Below, one piece after another: positions 17,599 through 26,883 of a stretch of 64,000 nucleotides of DNA (position 1 is the first letter of the stretch; the number at the start of each line of letters is the position of its first letter). The stretch spans positions 2,046,001 through 2,110,000 of the forward strand of contig NZ_CP094459.1 of assembly GCF_022809715.1 (NCBI RefSeq), read 5' to 3'. The translations under genes and the position numbers were made by a program. Below the pieces are notes generated by a model. The model was given only the letters and a program-made list of their open reading frames with translations. It was not told where the DNA came from and searched no databases. Origin of the DNA: Burkholderia pyrrocinia. Its GTDB lineage: Bacteria > Pseudomonadota > Gammaproteobacteria > Burkholderiales > Burkholderiaceae.

Positions 17599-18780
17599 TC
17601 AGCCGAGTACGGCCTGCATCGCGCGCTCGATATCCGCGCGCAGGTCGGTTTCGTCCTCGAGACCGACGTAGAAACGCACCAGCGTGCCGCGATGCGGCCA
17701 GTCCGGACGCATCGACGCGACGTCATAAGGCATCGCGAGGCTGCACGCGCCGCCCCAGCTCCAGCCGATCGCGAACAGCTCGAGCGACTCGACGAAGCGG
17801 TCGATCTGCTCCGCGCTGTAGCGCGCGTCGAACACCACCGAGAACAGCCCGCCCGCGCCCGTGAAGTCGCGCATGAACGACGCATGCCCGGGGCAGTCGG
17901 CGATCTGCGGATGCAGCACCGAAGCGATCTCCGGCCGAGCCTTCAGCCATTGCGCGAGCGCGAGCGCGCTCCTGCTGTGCGCGTCGAAGCGCACCTGCAT
18001 GCTCGGCAGGCTGCGCAGCACGAGCGAACAATCGTCGACCGACACACCGATCCCGCAGCGCATCCGCGCGAGCTTCAGCTTCGCGTGCAGTTCCGCGTCC
18101 GCGGTGATCGTCGCGCCCATCAGCACATCGCTGCCGCCCGACTGATACTTGGTCAGCGCCTGCACCGAGATGTCGACGCCGTGCTCGAACGGCTTGAATG
18201 CGAGCCCGGCCGAATAGGTGTTGTCGATCGCGGTGACGATGCCGCGCGCCTTCGCGGCCGCCGTGATCGCCTGTACGTCGGGCACTTCCATCGTCACCGA
18301 GCCGGGTGCCTCGATCCAGATCAGCCGCGTGTTCGGCTGGATCAGCTCGGCGATGCCGGCGCCGACGAGCGGATCGTAGAAGCGCACGGCGATGCCGAAA
18401 TCCTTCGCGAGCCAGTTGCCGAAATCGGCGTTCGGCCCGTACACGTTGTGCGGAATCAGCACGTCGTCGCCGGCTTTCACGATCCCGAAGTAGACGTTCA
18501 TGATCGCCGCGAGGCCCGACGGCTGCAGCAGCGCGTGCGTGCCGCCCTCGATCTCGGCGAGCCGCTGCGCGAGCGCGAGCGACGTCGGCGTCGCATGCAG
18601 CCCGTAGCGCCACTGGTTGTCGTTGTGCCAGACGAGCGCGCGCATCGTCGCGAGATCGGGGAACACGACCGTCGATGCGCGCGCGACCGGCGGCACGAAC
18701 GAGCGGAAGCCTTCCGGAATGACGTCGTCGGGTTGAACGATGCGGGTTTGCAGCGCGCGCTTGGGAGTGGATGCAGTCAT
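17599..18780 (-). CDS. metC: Cys/Met metabolism PLP enzyme (cystathionine beta-lyase type)
   Basis: A 393-residue fold-type I PLP enzyme of the Cys/Met metabolism family. The PLP-binding Lys is K211 in ALTKYQSGGSD, and the cofactor-stacking region YGLHATPT is at 59-66 with EGG near 78-80. The sequence follows the MetC subgroup, which cleaves cystathionine to homocysteine, pyruvate and ammonia; a related gamma-synthase or lyase specificity cannot be excluded. No strong ribosome site precedes the ATG at 18780. It is a single gene closed by the terminator at 17531-17572. Confidence 0.85.
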   Translation of the reverse strand: MTASTPKRALQTRIVQPDDVIPEGFRSFVPPVARASTVVFPDLATMRALVWHNDNQWRYGLHATPTSLALAQRLAEIEGGTHALLQPSGLAAIMNVYFGIVKAGDDVLIPHNVYGPNADFGNWLAKDFGIAVRFYDPLVGAGIAELIQPNTRLIWIEAPGSVTMEVPDVQAITAAAKARGIVTAIDNTYSAGLAFKPFEHGVDISVQALTKYQSGGSDVLMGATITADAELHAKLKLARMRCGIGVSVDDCSLVLRSLPSMQVRFDAHSRSALALAQWLKARPEIASVLHPQIADCPGHASFMRDFTGAGGLFSVVFDARYSAEQIDRFVESLELFAIGWSWGGACSLAMPYDVASMRPDWPHRGTLVRFYVGLEDETDLRADIERAMQAVLG

Positions 18781-18893
18781 GACAGGAAGCCGGGCACAAG
18801 GCCGTTCGGTTGCGGAATATGTCGCTAGATTAGCCAAAATCGGCGCATTTGGCCCGGTACAATGCGCGCCGCGCACGCCGAGCCAGCGCGAGC

Positions 18894-19436
18894 TCAGTCG
18901 TCGGCGCGCAGATTGACGACGCCGCCCACCGTCTCGATTTCCTGCACGCGGCCGTCGCGGACCTGCAGCGCCGCGCGCTTGCCCGGCGCCAGGCGCAGCA
19001 CGACGGGCTGCGGGTCCGACTCGTCCGAGTTCATCCGGTCGGCCTTCAGGTCGCCCGTCGTGTCGAAGCGGCCGATCCATACGCCGGAGATGTTCGTGCC
19101 GTCGTTCGATTCCTCGATCTCGAGCGTATCGCCATCGCGATCGCCCGCGAGCAGGACCACCTCGCCCGTATCGGCGAACTGGTATTCGCCGTGCACGCCT
19201 TCCTCGTCCGTCTTCGGGCCGAGATGCACGACGATCGGCCGGTCGCCGAGCGTGCCTTCGTAGCGCGGCAGCCGCGCGAATTCGGGATTCGGCCGCAGCG
19301 GCCGCGCGGGTGCCGCTTCATCCTGTTGCGCGCCCGGCGCGACAGCCTGCGCCGCGACCGCGCCCGGCAGCGCGATGCCCGCCGCCAGCGCGCATGCGAC
19401 GACAAGCGCCCGTTGCCATTCCGAATATCGACCCAC
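18894..19436 (-). CDS. secreted protein of unknown function
   Basis: A 180-residue exported protein starting with GTG at 19436, 9 nt after AAGGAG. The N-terminal 30 or so residues form a signal peptide (hydrophobic run ALVVACALAAGIALPGAVA, cleavage near AQA). The acidic mature domain has alternating strands (GTLGDRPIVVHLGPK, GEYQFADTGEVVLLAG, NISGVWIGRFD), suggesting a beta-rich fold. I do not recognise the family. It lies 18 bp after bktB and so is probably the last gene of a rimO-kdgK-bktB run. Confidence 0.78.
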   Translation of the reverse strand: MGRYSEWQRALVVACALAAGIALPGAVAAQAVAPGAQQDEAAPARPLRPNPEFARLPRYEGTLGDRPIVVHLGPKTDEEGVHGEYQFADTGEVVLLAGDRDGDTLEIEESNDGTNISGVWIGRFDTTGDLKADRMNSDESDPQPVVLRLAPGKRAALQVRDGRVQEIETVGGVVNLRADD

Positions 19437-19454
19437 CTTGCGTTGCTCCTTGCT

Positions 19455-20645
19455 TCAGATTCGCTCGAAAATCGCGGCGATGCCCTGCCCGCCGCCGATG
19501 CACATCGTCACGAGCGCGTATCGGCCGCCGATGCGCTGCAGCTCGTACAGCGCCTTGACGGTGATCAGCGCACCCGTCGCGCCGATCGGGTGGCCGAGCG
19601 AAATGCCGGACCCGTTCGGATTCACCTTTGCCGGGTCGAGACCCAGCTCCTTCGTCACCGCGCATGCCTGCGCGGCGAATGCCTCGTTCGCCTCGATCAC
19701 GTCGAGATCGGCAACCGTCAGCCCCGCGCGCTCGAGCACCTTATGCGTGGCCGGTACGGGACCGATCCCCATGTAGGCCGGATCGACACCCGCATGCGCA
19801 TAGGCAACGAGGCGCGCGAGCGGCTCGGCGCCGCGCTTCTCGGCGACGCTGCGCTCCATCAGCAGCACCGCTGCCGCCGCATCGTTGATGCCCGACGCGT
19901 TGCCGGCCGTCACCGTGCCGTTCTCCTTTACGAACACGGGCCGCAGCTTCGAGAAGTCGTCCAGGCTCGCGTCGTGGCGCACGTGCTCGTCGCGATCGAA
20001 CACGACCGGCGTGCCCTTCTTCGAGCCGATCAGCTCGACCGGCAGGATCTGCTCCTTGAAGTAGCCGGCCTTCGCCGCATGCGACGCGCGACGGTGCGAT
20101 TCGAGCGCGAGCGCGTCCTGCGCGTCGCGTGAAATGCCGTACTTCGCGGCGACGTTCTCGGCCGTCACGCCCATGTGGATCGTCTGGAACGGATCGTTCA
20201 GCGCGCCGACCATCATGTCGACCGCACGCATATCGCCCATGCGCTGCCCGAAGCGCGCGGCCGGAATCGAATACGGCGCGCGGCTCATGTTCTCCGCGCC
20301 GCCCGCAATCGCGACGTCAGCATCGCCGAGCAGCACGCCCTGCGCGGCCGACACGATCGCCTGCAGCCCGGAGCCGCACAGCCGGTTGACCGTGAGCGCC
20401 GGCGCATGCTGCGCGACGCCGCCGTTGATCGCGGCAACGCGCGCGAGATACATGTCCTTCGGTTCGGTGTGCACGACATTGCCGAACACCACGTGGCCAA
20501 CCTCGTCACCCGACACCTGCGCTCGCCGCATCACTTCGCGCACGACTTGCGCACCGAGCTCGGTCGGCGCGATGTTCTTCAGGCTGCCGCCGAATTCGCC
20601 GATCGCGGTACGCACGCCGCTCACCACCACCACTTCGCGTTGCAT
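19455..20645 (-). CDS. bktB: beta-ketothiolase BktB
   Basis: A 396-residue thiolase closely resembling Ralstonia/Cupriavidus BktB, which condenses acetyl-CoA with acetyl- or propionyl-CoA and so supplies C4 and C5 3-ketoacyl-CoA for polyhydroxyalkanoate. The acyl-accepting Cys90 is in NRLCGSG, the catalytic His352 is in GHPIGATG, and the general-base Cys382 is in CIGGGQG. A GAGGAGG ribosome site precedes the ATG at 20645. It lies 69 bp after kdgK. A second thiolase gene, phaA, is 8 kb away in the phaC locus, so the chromosome carries both PHB thiolases close together. Degradative acyl-CoA thiolase activity is also possible. Confidence 0.92.
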   Translation of the reverse strand: MQREVVVVSGVRTAIGEFGGSLKNIAPTELGAQVVREVMRRAQVSGDEVGHVVFGNVVHTEPKDMYLARVAAINGGVAQHAPALTVNRLCGSGLQAIVSAAQGVLLGDADVAIAGGAENMSRAPYSIPAARFGQRMGDMRAVDMMVGALNDPFQTIHMGVTAENVAAKYGISRDAQDALALESHRRASHAAKAGYFKEQILPVELIGSKKGTPVVFDRDEHVRHDASLDDFSKLRPVFVKENGTVTAGNASGINDAAAAVLLMERSVAEKRGAEPLARLVAYAHAGVDPAYMGIGPVPATHKVLERAGLTVADLDVIEANEAFAAQACAVTKELGLDPAKVNPNGSGISLGHPIGATGALITVKALYELQRIGGRYALVTMCIGGGQGIAAIFERI

Positions 20646-20714
20646 GTTGCCTCCTCATCCTTCTGTTCGAATGAATGGATCGTGCGGGGCCGTGGCCGGC
20701 GTGCGCATGCCGCG

Positions 20715-21641
20715 TCAGCCTTGCATCAGGCGCTCCACCGCATCGCGGTGCGGAATCGGCGCGACCGCGCCGTAGCCCGTCGTCGACAGCGCCGCCGCCG
20801 CGTTCGCATAGCGCGCCGCCGCGAACGGATCGTCGCCCGCGACGATCCGCGCGACGAAGGCGCCACCGAAGCAGTCGCCCGCGCCCGTCGCGTCGACGGC
20901 CTCGACCGCGAAGCCCGGCACGACGCGCCGCTCGTTCGGCGTCGCGACATATGCGCCGTCCTTGCCGAGCTTCAGCGCGACGACCTGCGGCCCGTGTTCG
21001 AGCATCGCGTCGACGATCGCGTCGCGATCGTTCGCGCCCGTCAGCGCCGTGACGTCGTCCCAGCTCGGCAGGCAGATGTCAGTCTGGCGCAGCGCCTCGC
21101 GCATCACCGCGCGGGCGCGCGGCAGCGGCCACAGCTTCAGGCGCAGGTTCGTGTCGAAGCTGGCCTTCACACCGTTGCGGCGCGCATGGTCGATCGCCGC
21201 GAACGCGGCATCGCACGCGGCCGTGCTGATCGCGAGGCTGATGCCCGACAGGTGCACGGCCTTCGCCGCCGCCAGCGCGTCGAGCGGCAGGTCGCCCGCC
21301 GTGTAGCGGCTCGCCGCGGAGCCCGCGCGCAGATAGTCGAACTGGTGGCCGTCGGCGCCGTGCGTGACGAAATACACGCCGGTCGGCGCCGTGCGATCGA
21401 TCCGCACGTACGTCGTATCGACGTGCTCGGCGCGCCACATGTCGGCCAGCAGGCGGCCGAACGGATCGTCGCCGATCGCCGACACGAAGCCCGTCGACGC
21501 GCCCTGGCGCGCCGCCGCGATGCAGAAGTTCGACGTGTCGCCGCCGAAGCCCTGCAGGAATTCCGGACGGCCCGGCTGCGACTGGTTGAATTCGATCATC
21601 GCCTCGCCGAGCGTGAGGATCTCCGGAAATGCGGCGCTCAT
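20715..21641 (-). CDS. kdgK: 2-dehydro-3-deoxygluconokinase (PfkB family)
   Basis: A 308-residue PfkB-type sugar kinase. The N-terminal GEAMIEFNQ with GFGGDTSNFCIAAARQG matches KDG kinases, and the C-terminal DATGAGDCFGGAF holds the catalytic Asp and anion hole. The family phosphorylates 2-keto-3-deoxygluconate to KDPG for the Entner-Doudoroff route. The start at 21641 lies 3 bp after the rimO stop, so the gene is read through from rimO. No other sugar-acid genes flank it, which is unusual for kdgK; another sugar kinase specificity is possible. Confidence 0.83.
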   Translation of the reverse strand: MSAAFPEILTLGEAMIEFNQSQPGRPEFLQGFGGDTSNFCIAAARQGASTGFVSAIGDDPFGRLLADMWRAEHVDTTYVRIDRTAPTGVYFVTHGADGHQFDYLRAGSAASRYTAGDLPLDALAAAKAVHLSGISLAISTAACDAAFAAIDHARRNGVKASFDTNLRLKLWPLPRARAVMREALRQTDICLPSWDDVTALTGANDRDAIVDAMLEHGPQVVALKLGKDGAYVATPNERRVVPGFAVEAVDATGAGDCFGGAFVARIVAGDDPFAAARYANAAAALSTTGYGAVAPIPHRDAVERLMQG

Positions 21642-21644
21642 CGC

Positions 21645-23006
21645 TTACACCTCGCCCCACAGATCGTGGCCGTCGGCGCCCGTGATCTTCACGGACACGA
21701 AATCGCCGACCTTGTAGCGCTTCGACGCCTTCGTCGCCGGCTCGACATACACGACGCCGTCGATCTCCGGCGCATCGGCTGCCGTGCGGCCGATCCCGCC
21801 TTCTTCGCCGACTTCGTCGATCAGCACCTTGAGGGTCTTGCCGACCTTGCGCTGGATGCGGTTCGCCGACACTTCCTCGGCGACTTCCATGAAGCGCGCG
21901 CGGCGTTCTTCACGGACCTCGTCCGGCAGCGCGCCGTCGAGTTCGTTCGCGGTCGCGCCTTCGACCGGCGAGTACGCGAAGCAGCCGACGCGGTCGAGCT
22001 CCGCTTCGCGGATGAAGTCGAGCAGCGTTTCGAACTGCTCTTCCGTCTCGCCGGGGAAGCCCGCGATGAACGTGCTGCGGATCGTCAGGTCCGGGCAGAT
22101 CTCGCGCCACTTCTGCACGCGCTCGAGCACCTTCTCGGCGTTCGCCGGACGCTTCATGCGCTTCAGCACTTCGGGGTGCGCGTGCTGGAACGGCACGTCG
22201 AGATACGGCAGCACGTGGCCCTTGAACGGACCTTCGGCCATCAGCGGAATCACTTCGTCGACGCTCGGATACGGATACACGTAGTGCAGGCGCACCCATG
22301 CGCCGTACTGCGCGGCGAGTTCGCCGAGCGCGGCGACCAGGTCGGTCATGCGCGTCTTGATCGGCTTGCCGTTCCAGAAGCCCGTGCGGTACTTCACGTC
22401 GACGCCGTAAGCGCTCGTGTCCTGCGAGATCACGAGCAGTTCCTTCACGCCCGACTTGAACAGGTTCTCGGCCTCGAGCATCACTTCGGCAACCGGACGC
22501 GACACGAGATCGCCGCGCATCGACGGGATGATGCAGAACGTGCAGCGGTGATTGCAGCCTTCGGAGATCTTCAGGTATGCGTAGTGGCGCGGCGTGAGCT
22601 TGATGCCGGCCGCGGGCACGAGGTCGACGAACGGGTCGTGCGGCTTCGGCAGGTGCGAATGCACGGCCTGCATCACTTCGCCCACCGCGTGCGGGCCGGT
22701 GACGGCGAGCACCTTCGGATGGACTTCCTCGATCAGGTTCGAGCCGCTGGCGCTCGCCTTCGCGCCGAGGCAGCCGGTGACGATCACCTTGCCGTTCTCG
22801 GTCAGCGCTTCGCCGATCGCGTCGAGGCTTTCCTGCACGGCTTCGTCGATGAAGCCGCAGGTGTTGACGACGACGAGGTCGGCGCCGTCGTAGGTGCCGG
22901 AGATTTCATAACCTTCGGCGCGCAACTGGGTGATGATTTGTTCGGAATCGACGAGCGCCTTCGGGCACCCGAGGGATACGAAGCCTACTTTGGGGGACTG
23001 GGACAT
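21645..23006 (-). CDS. rimO: ribosomal protein S12 methylthiotransferase RimO
   Basis: A 453-residue methylthiotransferase that adds a methylthio group to an Asp of ribosomal protein S12. The N-terminal UPF0004 domain binds one 4Fe-4S cluster through Cys in SLGCPKA, NTCGF and TGCLGA. The radical SAM domain follows with C-x3-C-x2-C in [10 protein letters not shown], and a C-terminal TRAM domain starts near residue 390. The start ATG at 23006 gives the family N-terminus. It is the first gene of a minus-strand run into kdgK and bktB. Confidence 0.97.
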   Translation of the reverse strand: MSQSPKVGFVSLGCPKALVDSEQIITQLRAEGYEISGTYDGADLVVVNTCGFIDEAVQESLDAIGEALTENGKVIVTGCLGAKASASGSNLIEEVHPKVLAVTGPHAVGEVMQAVHSHLPKPHDPFVDLVPAAGIKLTPRHYAYLKISEGCNHRCTFCIIPSMRGDLVSRPVAEVMLEAENLFKSGVKELLVISQDTSAYGVDVKYRTGFWNGKPIKTRMTDLVAALGELAAQYGAWVRLHYVYPYPSVDEVIPLMAEGPFKGHVLPYLDVPFQHAHPEVLKRMKRPANAEKVLERVQKWREICPDLTIRSTFIAGFPGETEEQFETLLDFIREAELDRVGCFAYSPVEGATANELDGALPDEVREERRARFMEVAEEVSANRIQRKVGKTLKVLIDEVGEEGGIGRTAADAPEIDGVVYVEPATKASKRYKVGDFVSVKITGADGHDLWGEV

Positions 23007-23434
23007 CTGGAATGTGGGGGCGTGGCGGCAAAAGCGTGAGTTTACAGCTATTTATGGGTCGGCGAGCCAAAATGAACGGCTGGCGGCAACATGGACGCCA
23101 GTTCGAATACGCCGCACGACGGGCGGCGGGTCATGAATCAGAGTTTGATGCAACCCTTTCACTTCGGGGCGAGCGACCGCCGCAGAGGTACGACGCCCCC
23201 CCCTGGATCGCCCGAGACAGTTCCTGCCCCGGCTGCGACGACACCTGCCCCTCGCGCCCGTGCTTTCTTCCTTTTGCCACGAAAAATTCGAACCCGTCTC
23301 ATTCCACGATGAACCCGATGCCACGTAGCATCGAGCGTCGTGCGCAGCGCCGCGAAAATACGCCTGGCCCCTCGCTGGCCGCACTGGCCAGCCCCTAACC
23401 CTTCACGTTCATCGTGTCCACGAGAAAAAGTCCC
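23007..23434. other. gene-poor segment between rimO and the M16 peptidase pair
   Basis: About 430 bp separate the diverging rimO and M16 genes. It contains an eight-base C-run near 23204 and an inverted repeat at 23374-23392 (GCTGGCC and GGCCAGC around GCACT). A 73-codon frame at 23091-23312 has no clear ribosome site or family similarity. I see no insertion-sequence ends or tRNA. This is the likely left junction of the foreign-looking peptidase segment. Confidence 0.5.
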
Positions 23435-24799
23435 ATGTCATTGCCGCGTTCAATACGGACAGGGCTCTCGCTGTGCCTGCTGATCGCAGGCACGGCGATG
23501 GCCCAATCCAGCCAGATACCGGGCTTTACCCATGTGCGCTCCCTGGCCGGTATCGACGAATACCGCCTCGACGCCAACGGCCTCACCGTGCTTGCCCTGC
23601 CCGACCCTGCCGCGCCGGTGGTCAGTTTCCAGGTGTTGTACCGGGTCGGCTCGCGTAACGAGGCCGCCGGCACCACCGGCAACACCCACCTGCTGGAACA
23701 CCTGATGTTCAAGGGCAGCCGGCACTACTCGAAGGACCAGGGCAACTCGGTGAACGACTATCTGGAGCGGGCGGGCGCCAGCTTCAACGCCACCACGTCG
23801 ATGGACCGCACCAACTATTTCGGCACGCTGGAACGCCACGCGCTGGAAGGTTATATCGCGATCGAGGCCGACCGCATGCGCAACCTGCTGCTGCGCCCGG
23901 AGGACCTGGCCAGCGAGATGACGGTGGTGCGCAACGAGTACGAGCGCGGCGAGAACCGTCCTTTCCATGCGTTGTTCCAGCAGGTGCTGGCCACCGCTTA
24001 TCAGGCGCATCCCTACCACCATCCCACCATCGGCTGGCGCAGCGACATCGAGCATGCCAGCGTCGACAAGCTGCGCAGCTTCTACGACACCTTCTACTGG
24101 CCGGACAATGCGGTGGTCATCCTGGTCGGCGATTTCCAGCCGGCGCAGGCGCTGGGCTGGATAAGGCAGTACTACGGCGGCATTCCGCGCGCGCCCCATG
24201 CGATCCCGGCGATGACCACCGAGGAACCGCCGCAACAGGGGCCGCGGCGGCTGGTGCTCAAGCGGGCCGGCGAAACCGGCGGCCTGATCATGGCCTTCAA
24301 GGCACCCAACGCGCTGCATCCCGATGCGGCCGCGCTGAGCGTGCTCGGCCTGGTATTGAGCGAGGGCAAGGCCAGCCCGCTGTATCGCACGCTGGTGGAC
24401 ACCGAAATCGCCACGCACGCCGGCGCCGGCTTCCAGGCGCGACGCGATCCCGGCCCGTTCGTGATCACGATCAACCTGTCGCCCAACGCCCAGCATGATC
24501 AGGCCGAGAAAATCGCGTGGGCCGAACTGGAACGCATCAAGACCCAGGGCGTGACGCGCGAGGATATCCAGCGCGTGCTGGGCCCTTACCGGGCCGAGCA
24601 GATCTACCAGCGCGACGGCGTCAGCAAGACTTCCGCACTGCTCGGCGAAGCGGTCGCGCAAGGCGATTGGACCTTGTTCGTCACCGAGCTGGGACAACTC
24701 GAAAAAGTCACGCCGGCCGACGTGCAGCGTGTGGCCCGCCAATACCTCGTTGAAGACCAGAGCACCACCGGCTGGTTCGTTCCGGAGAAGTCGAGATGA
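23435..24799 (+). CDS. M16 family zinc metallopeptidase, catalytic subunit, exported
   Basis: A 454-residue M16 (pitrilysin/processing-peptidase) protein. A signal peptide of about 23 residues ends at AMA-Q, placing it in the periplasm. The inverted zinc motif HLLEH is at 85-89, and the third ligand is probably Glu168 in VVRNE, so it looks active. The ATG at 23435 is preferred over a GTG at 23414 because it directly precedes the signal peptide. The stop overlaps the next M16 gene as ATGA, consistent with a two-subunit enzyme made of catalytic and non-catalytic chains. Codon choice (GCC, AGC, ACC, CTG) contrasts with the GCG, TCG, ACG and CTC bias of all neighbours, indicating transfer, perhaps from a Xanthomonadales-like donor. 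Confidence 0.92.
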   Translation: MSLPRSIRTGLSLCLLIAGTAMAQSSQIPGFTHVRSLAGIDEYRLDANGLTVLALPDPAAPVVSFQVLYRVGSRNEAAGTTGNTHLLEHLMFKGSRHYSKDQGNSVNDYLERAGASFNATTSMDRTNYFGTLERHALEGYIAIEADRMRNLLLRPEDLASEMTVVRNEYERGENRPFHALFQQVLATAYQAHPYHHPTIGWRSDIEHASVDKLRSFYDTFYWPDNAVVILVGDFQPAQALGWIRQYYGGIPRAPHAIPAMTTEEPPQQGPRRLVLKRAGETGGLIMAFKAPNALHPDAAALSVLGLVLSEGKASPLYRTLVDTEIATHAGAGFQARRDPGPFVITINLSPNAQHDQAEKIAWAELERIKTQGVTREDIQRVLGPYRAEQIYQRDGVSKTSALLGEAVAQGDWTLFVTELGQLEKVTPADVQRVARQYLVEDQSTTGWFVPEKSR

Positions 24800-26142
24800 T
24801 GCGTGTTCGTTTCAATCGCTTGCTGTCATGGGTGGCAACGCTGGCCATGCTGTGGCTGCCTGTCGCGGCTCAGGCGGGCATCGCCGATCGCGTGGTGCGC
24901 GCCCAGGCCGGCAGCATCGACCTGTTGGTCTATCCGATGGCGCCGCGCGAAATGGTGTCCGTTGCCGCGGTGATGCCGCTGGGCGATGCGGACACGGCCA
25001 GCAAGGCGGCCAATCCCGCCGTGCCCTTGCTGACCGGCATGCTGCTGGAGGCGGGCACCACCCGTCGCGACAAGGTGGCGATCTCCACGCTGCTGGATAG
25101 CCTGGGCGCCCAGCTGTCGTTCCAGACCGCGGCGGGCTACGTCGGCATATACGGCAAGAGCCTGACCCGGGATTTGCCTACCCTGATCGACCTGATGGCC
25201 GAGCAGTTGCGCGCGCCGGCCTTCAAGGCCGACGAACTGGCCCGGGCCAAGACCCGGCTGGAGGCCGGCGTCCGCCAAAGCGGGGAAGTCCCGGGCATAC
25301 GGGCGCGCGATGCATTGTCGCTGGCCATCTACCCCGAGGCCCATGTCAACGCTCCGGTGCCGCGCGAGCGGATGCTCGAGGCCATTGCCGCCGCCACGCT
25401 GGACGACATCAAGGCGTTTCATCGCACGTACTACGGCCCGGCACACATGACCGTAGTCGTGGTCGGCGGTGCGGACCCTCGCGGCCTGCAGGCCAAGGTG
25501 ACCGAGGCCTTCGCGGGCTGGAGCGGCGGCAAGGCGCTCGTACGGCAGGGGCCGGCACGCCTGGCCAGTCGGGCCGACACGCAGCGCATCGCGATGAAGG
25601 ACAAGGCGTCCATCAGCGTGGCGATGGGGCAAGCCATCGACCTGCGCGCCAGCGACGCCGACTACCTGCCCCTGAGCGCGGGCATCGCCATCCTGGGCAG
25701 CGGCTTCACCGGCCGCCTGATGGCGACCGTGCGCGACCGGGAAGGCCTGACCTACGGAATCGGCGCCGGCCTGTCCGGCCTCTCGTTGATGGAAGGCGGC
25801 TTCGTCGTCAACACCAACTTCGCCCCGCCTCTGCTGGACAAGGGCATCGCCAGCACCCGTCGGGTACTGGACGCCTGGTGGAAACAGGGCATCACCCAGA
25901 CGGAACTGGATGCACGCAAGGACGGCATGATCGGCCGCCAGCAGGTCGCGATGGAAACCACCGGGCAGATGGCCGCCATGCTCGCCCAGACGGCGCTTCA
26001 GGACCAACCGCTAAGCGACCTGGACACCTACCCCGAGCGCGTCCGCGCGCTGACCGTGGAACAGGTCAACACCGCCATCCGCAAATACCTGGACCCCGGC
26101 CAAATGACGTTGGTGCAAGCAGGGACGTTTGCGGAGAGGTAG
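24796..26142 (+). CDS. M16 family protein, non-catalytic partner subunit, exported
   Basis: A 448-residue M16 fold protein with an N-terminal signal peptide (cleavage near AQA at about 27). The usual HxxEH is absent: the aligned region reads VPLLTGMLLEAGT, so no zinc site can form. The C-terminal half keeps the substrate-cleft signature RDREGLTYGIG of the inactive subunit. It starts inside the stop of the catalytic gene (ATGATG, start at 24796 or 24799), implying 1:1 synthesis and a heterodimer. Codon usage is foreign-looking, as in its partner. Substrates are unknown; peptide degradation or maturation in the periplasm is inferred from the family. Confidence 0.9.
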   Translation: MMRVRFNRLLSWVATLAMLWLPVAAQAGIADRVVRAQAGSIDLLVYPMAPREMVSVAAVMPLGDADTASKAANPAVPLLTGMLLEAGTTRRDKVAISTLLDSLGAQLSFQTAAGYVGIYGKSLTRDLPTLIDLMAEQLRAPAFKADELARAKTRLEAGVRQSGEVPGIRARDALSLAIYPEAHVNAPVPRERMLEAIAAATLDDIKAFHRTYYGPAHMTVVVVGGADPRGLQAKVTEAFAGWSGGKALVRQGPARLASRADTQRIAMKDKASISVAMGQAIDLRASDADYLPLSAGIAILGSGFTGRLMATVRDREGLTYGIGAGLSGLSLMEGGFVVNTNFAPPLLDKGIASTRRVLDAWWKQGITQTELDARKDGMIGRQQVAMETTGQMAAMLAQTALQDQPLSDLDTYPERVRALTVEQVNTAIRKYLDPGQMTLVQAGTFAER

Positions 26143-26182
26143 CGGTAGCGGTAGCCGTCGCTCCGCTTCGTCCCGCCCTCCC

Positions 26183-26202
26183 GACCCGGCTTCGGCCGGG
26201 TC
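26183..26202. terminator. UUCG-capped hairpin after the M16 pair
   Basis: GACCCGGC and GCCGGGTC form an 8-bp perfect stem closed by a TTCG tetraloop, 41 bp after the second M16 stop. There is no T-run after it, so termination efficiency is uncertain. A short GCGGTA repeat lies between the gene and the hairpin. It may travel with the peptidase genes. Confidence 0.45.
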
Positions 26203-26339
26203 GTTGCTATCGCATATGCGTGGACCAGCGGGCAAGCACGATCGGCAACCGCGGTCGCGCGACAATCGCCGCGGAAGCGCACCGCCGCTATGCGAAAATC
26301 GAAGCCTTCGCTCTCTTCCATCCACCCAACGGGGCTCGC

Positions 26340-26594
26340 ATGACCACCCACATCACGATCGAATTCACCCAGCACGCGGCAGAAGCCATCGGTGAGCAAA
26401 CCAGCACGAGCTTTTCCTACGACCAGGGTGCCCACGTGCCGCAACCCGGCGACTTCGTCGAGATCGAGAATTCGCGGCAGACGTTTCTCGTGATCGGCCG
26501 CGTGTTTTCGCTGAAGGCCAACTACAGCGCGGTCAAGCTCGTTCTCGACCTTCCTCCGCCGGACGATCACCAGGATTTCAGTTCGGAACTGTGA
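26340..26594 (+). CDS. small conserved-looking protein of unknown function
   Basis: An 84-residue soluble protein starting at ATG 26340 with a weak GGGG ribosome site. It has a hydrophobic strand pattern (FVEIENSRQTFLVIGRVFSL, YSAVKLVLDL) and an acidic C-terminus, suggesting a small beta barrel. Codon usage returns to the Burkholderia style, so it lies outside the foreign peptidase segment. I do not recognise a family. It is convergent with phaR, 289 bp away. Confidence 0.65.
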   Translation: MTTHITIEFTQHAAEAIGEQTSTSFSYDQGAHVPQPGDFVEIENSRQTFLVIGRVFSLKANYSAVKLVLDLPPPDDHQDFSSEL

Positions 26595-26883
26595 GCGAAG
26601 GCGGGCGAACACACCGAGCCGGGTGTCTGTCCGGCCGTCCTGACGGAGCCTTCCGCCTGCACTAAGCCAGCATTTCGGAAACGGCCTCACCCAACGCCAG
26701 ACCCGGCATCGCGGGCACGGGCATGCGGTGCCGACGATCATGAACGACCGTCGGCGGCGCCTTCCGGCAGGCGGCAGCCGCACATCGTCGTGCCCGAGCA
26801 CACGATCGGCCGCAGCGCACCACGCTTCACGGCATCGGCCCTTCGACGGCTCGCGCCGCCGCGGCCGGCCTGCCGCAAAATCG
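26595..26883. other. intergenic region between the small protein gene and phaR
   Basis: These 289 bp lie between converging genes. No frame with a ribosome site, no terminator with a T-run and no repeat stands out. Confidence 0.55.

Noticed and set aside
20175..23039. A 954-codon plus-strand open frame opposite bktB, kdgK and rimO
   Set aside because: It is antisense to well-supported genes, has Arg/His/Ala-rich composition typical of GC-rich shadow frames, and matches no family. The same applies to long plus-strand frames at 5064-6869, 29661-31580 and 34814-37207.
23091..23312. 73-codon frame as a new small gene
   Set aside because: No convincing ribosome site, Pro/Arg-rich composition without a family, and poor codon fit. 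It is kept only as part of a possible insertion scar.
23374..23392. Insertion-sequence terminal repeat
   Set aside because: The inverted repeat is only 7 bp per arm with a 5-bp spacer, there is no transposase, and no matching end was seen on the right side of the peptidase genes.
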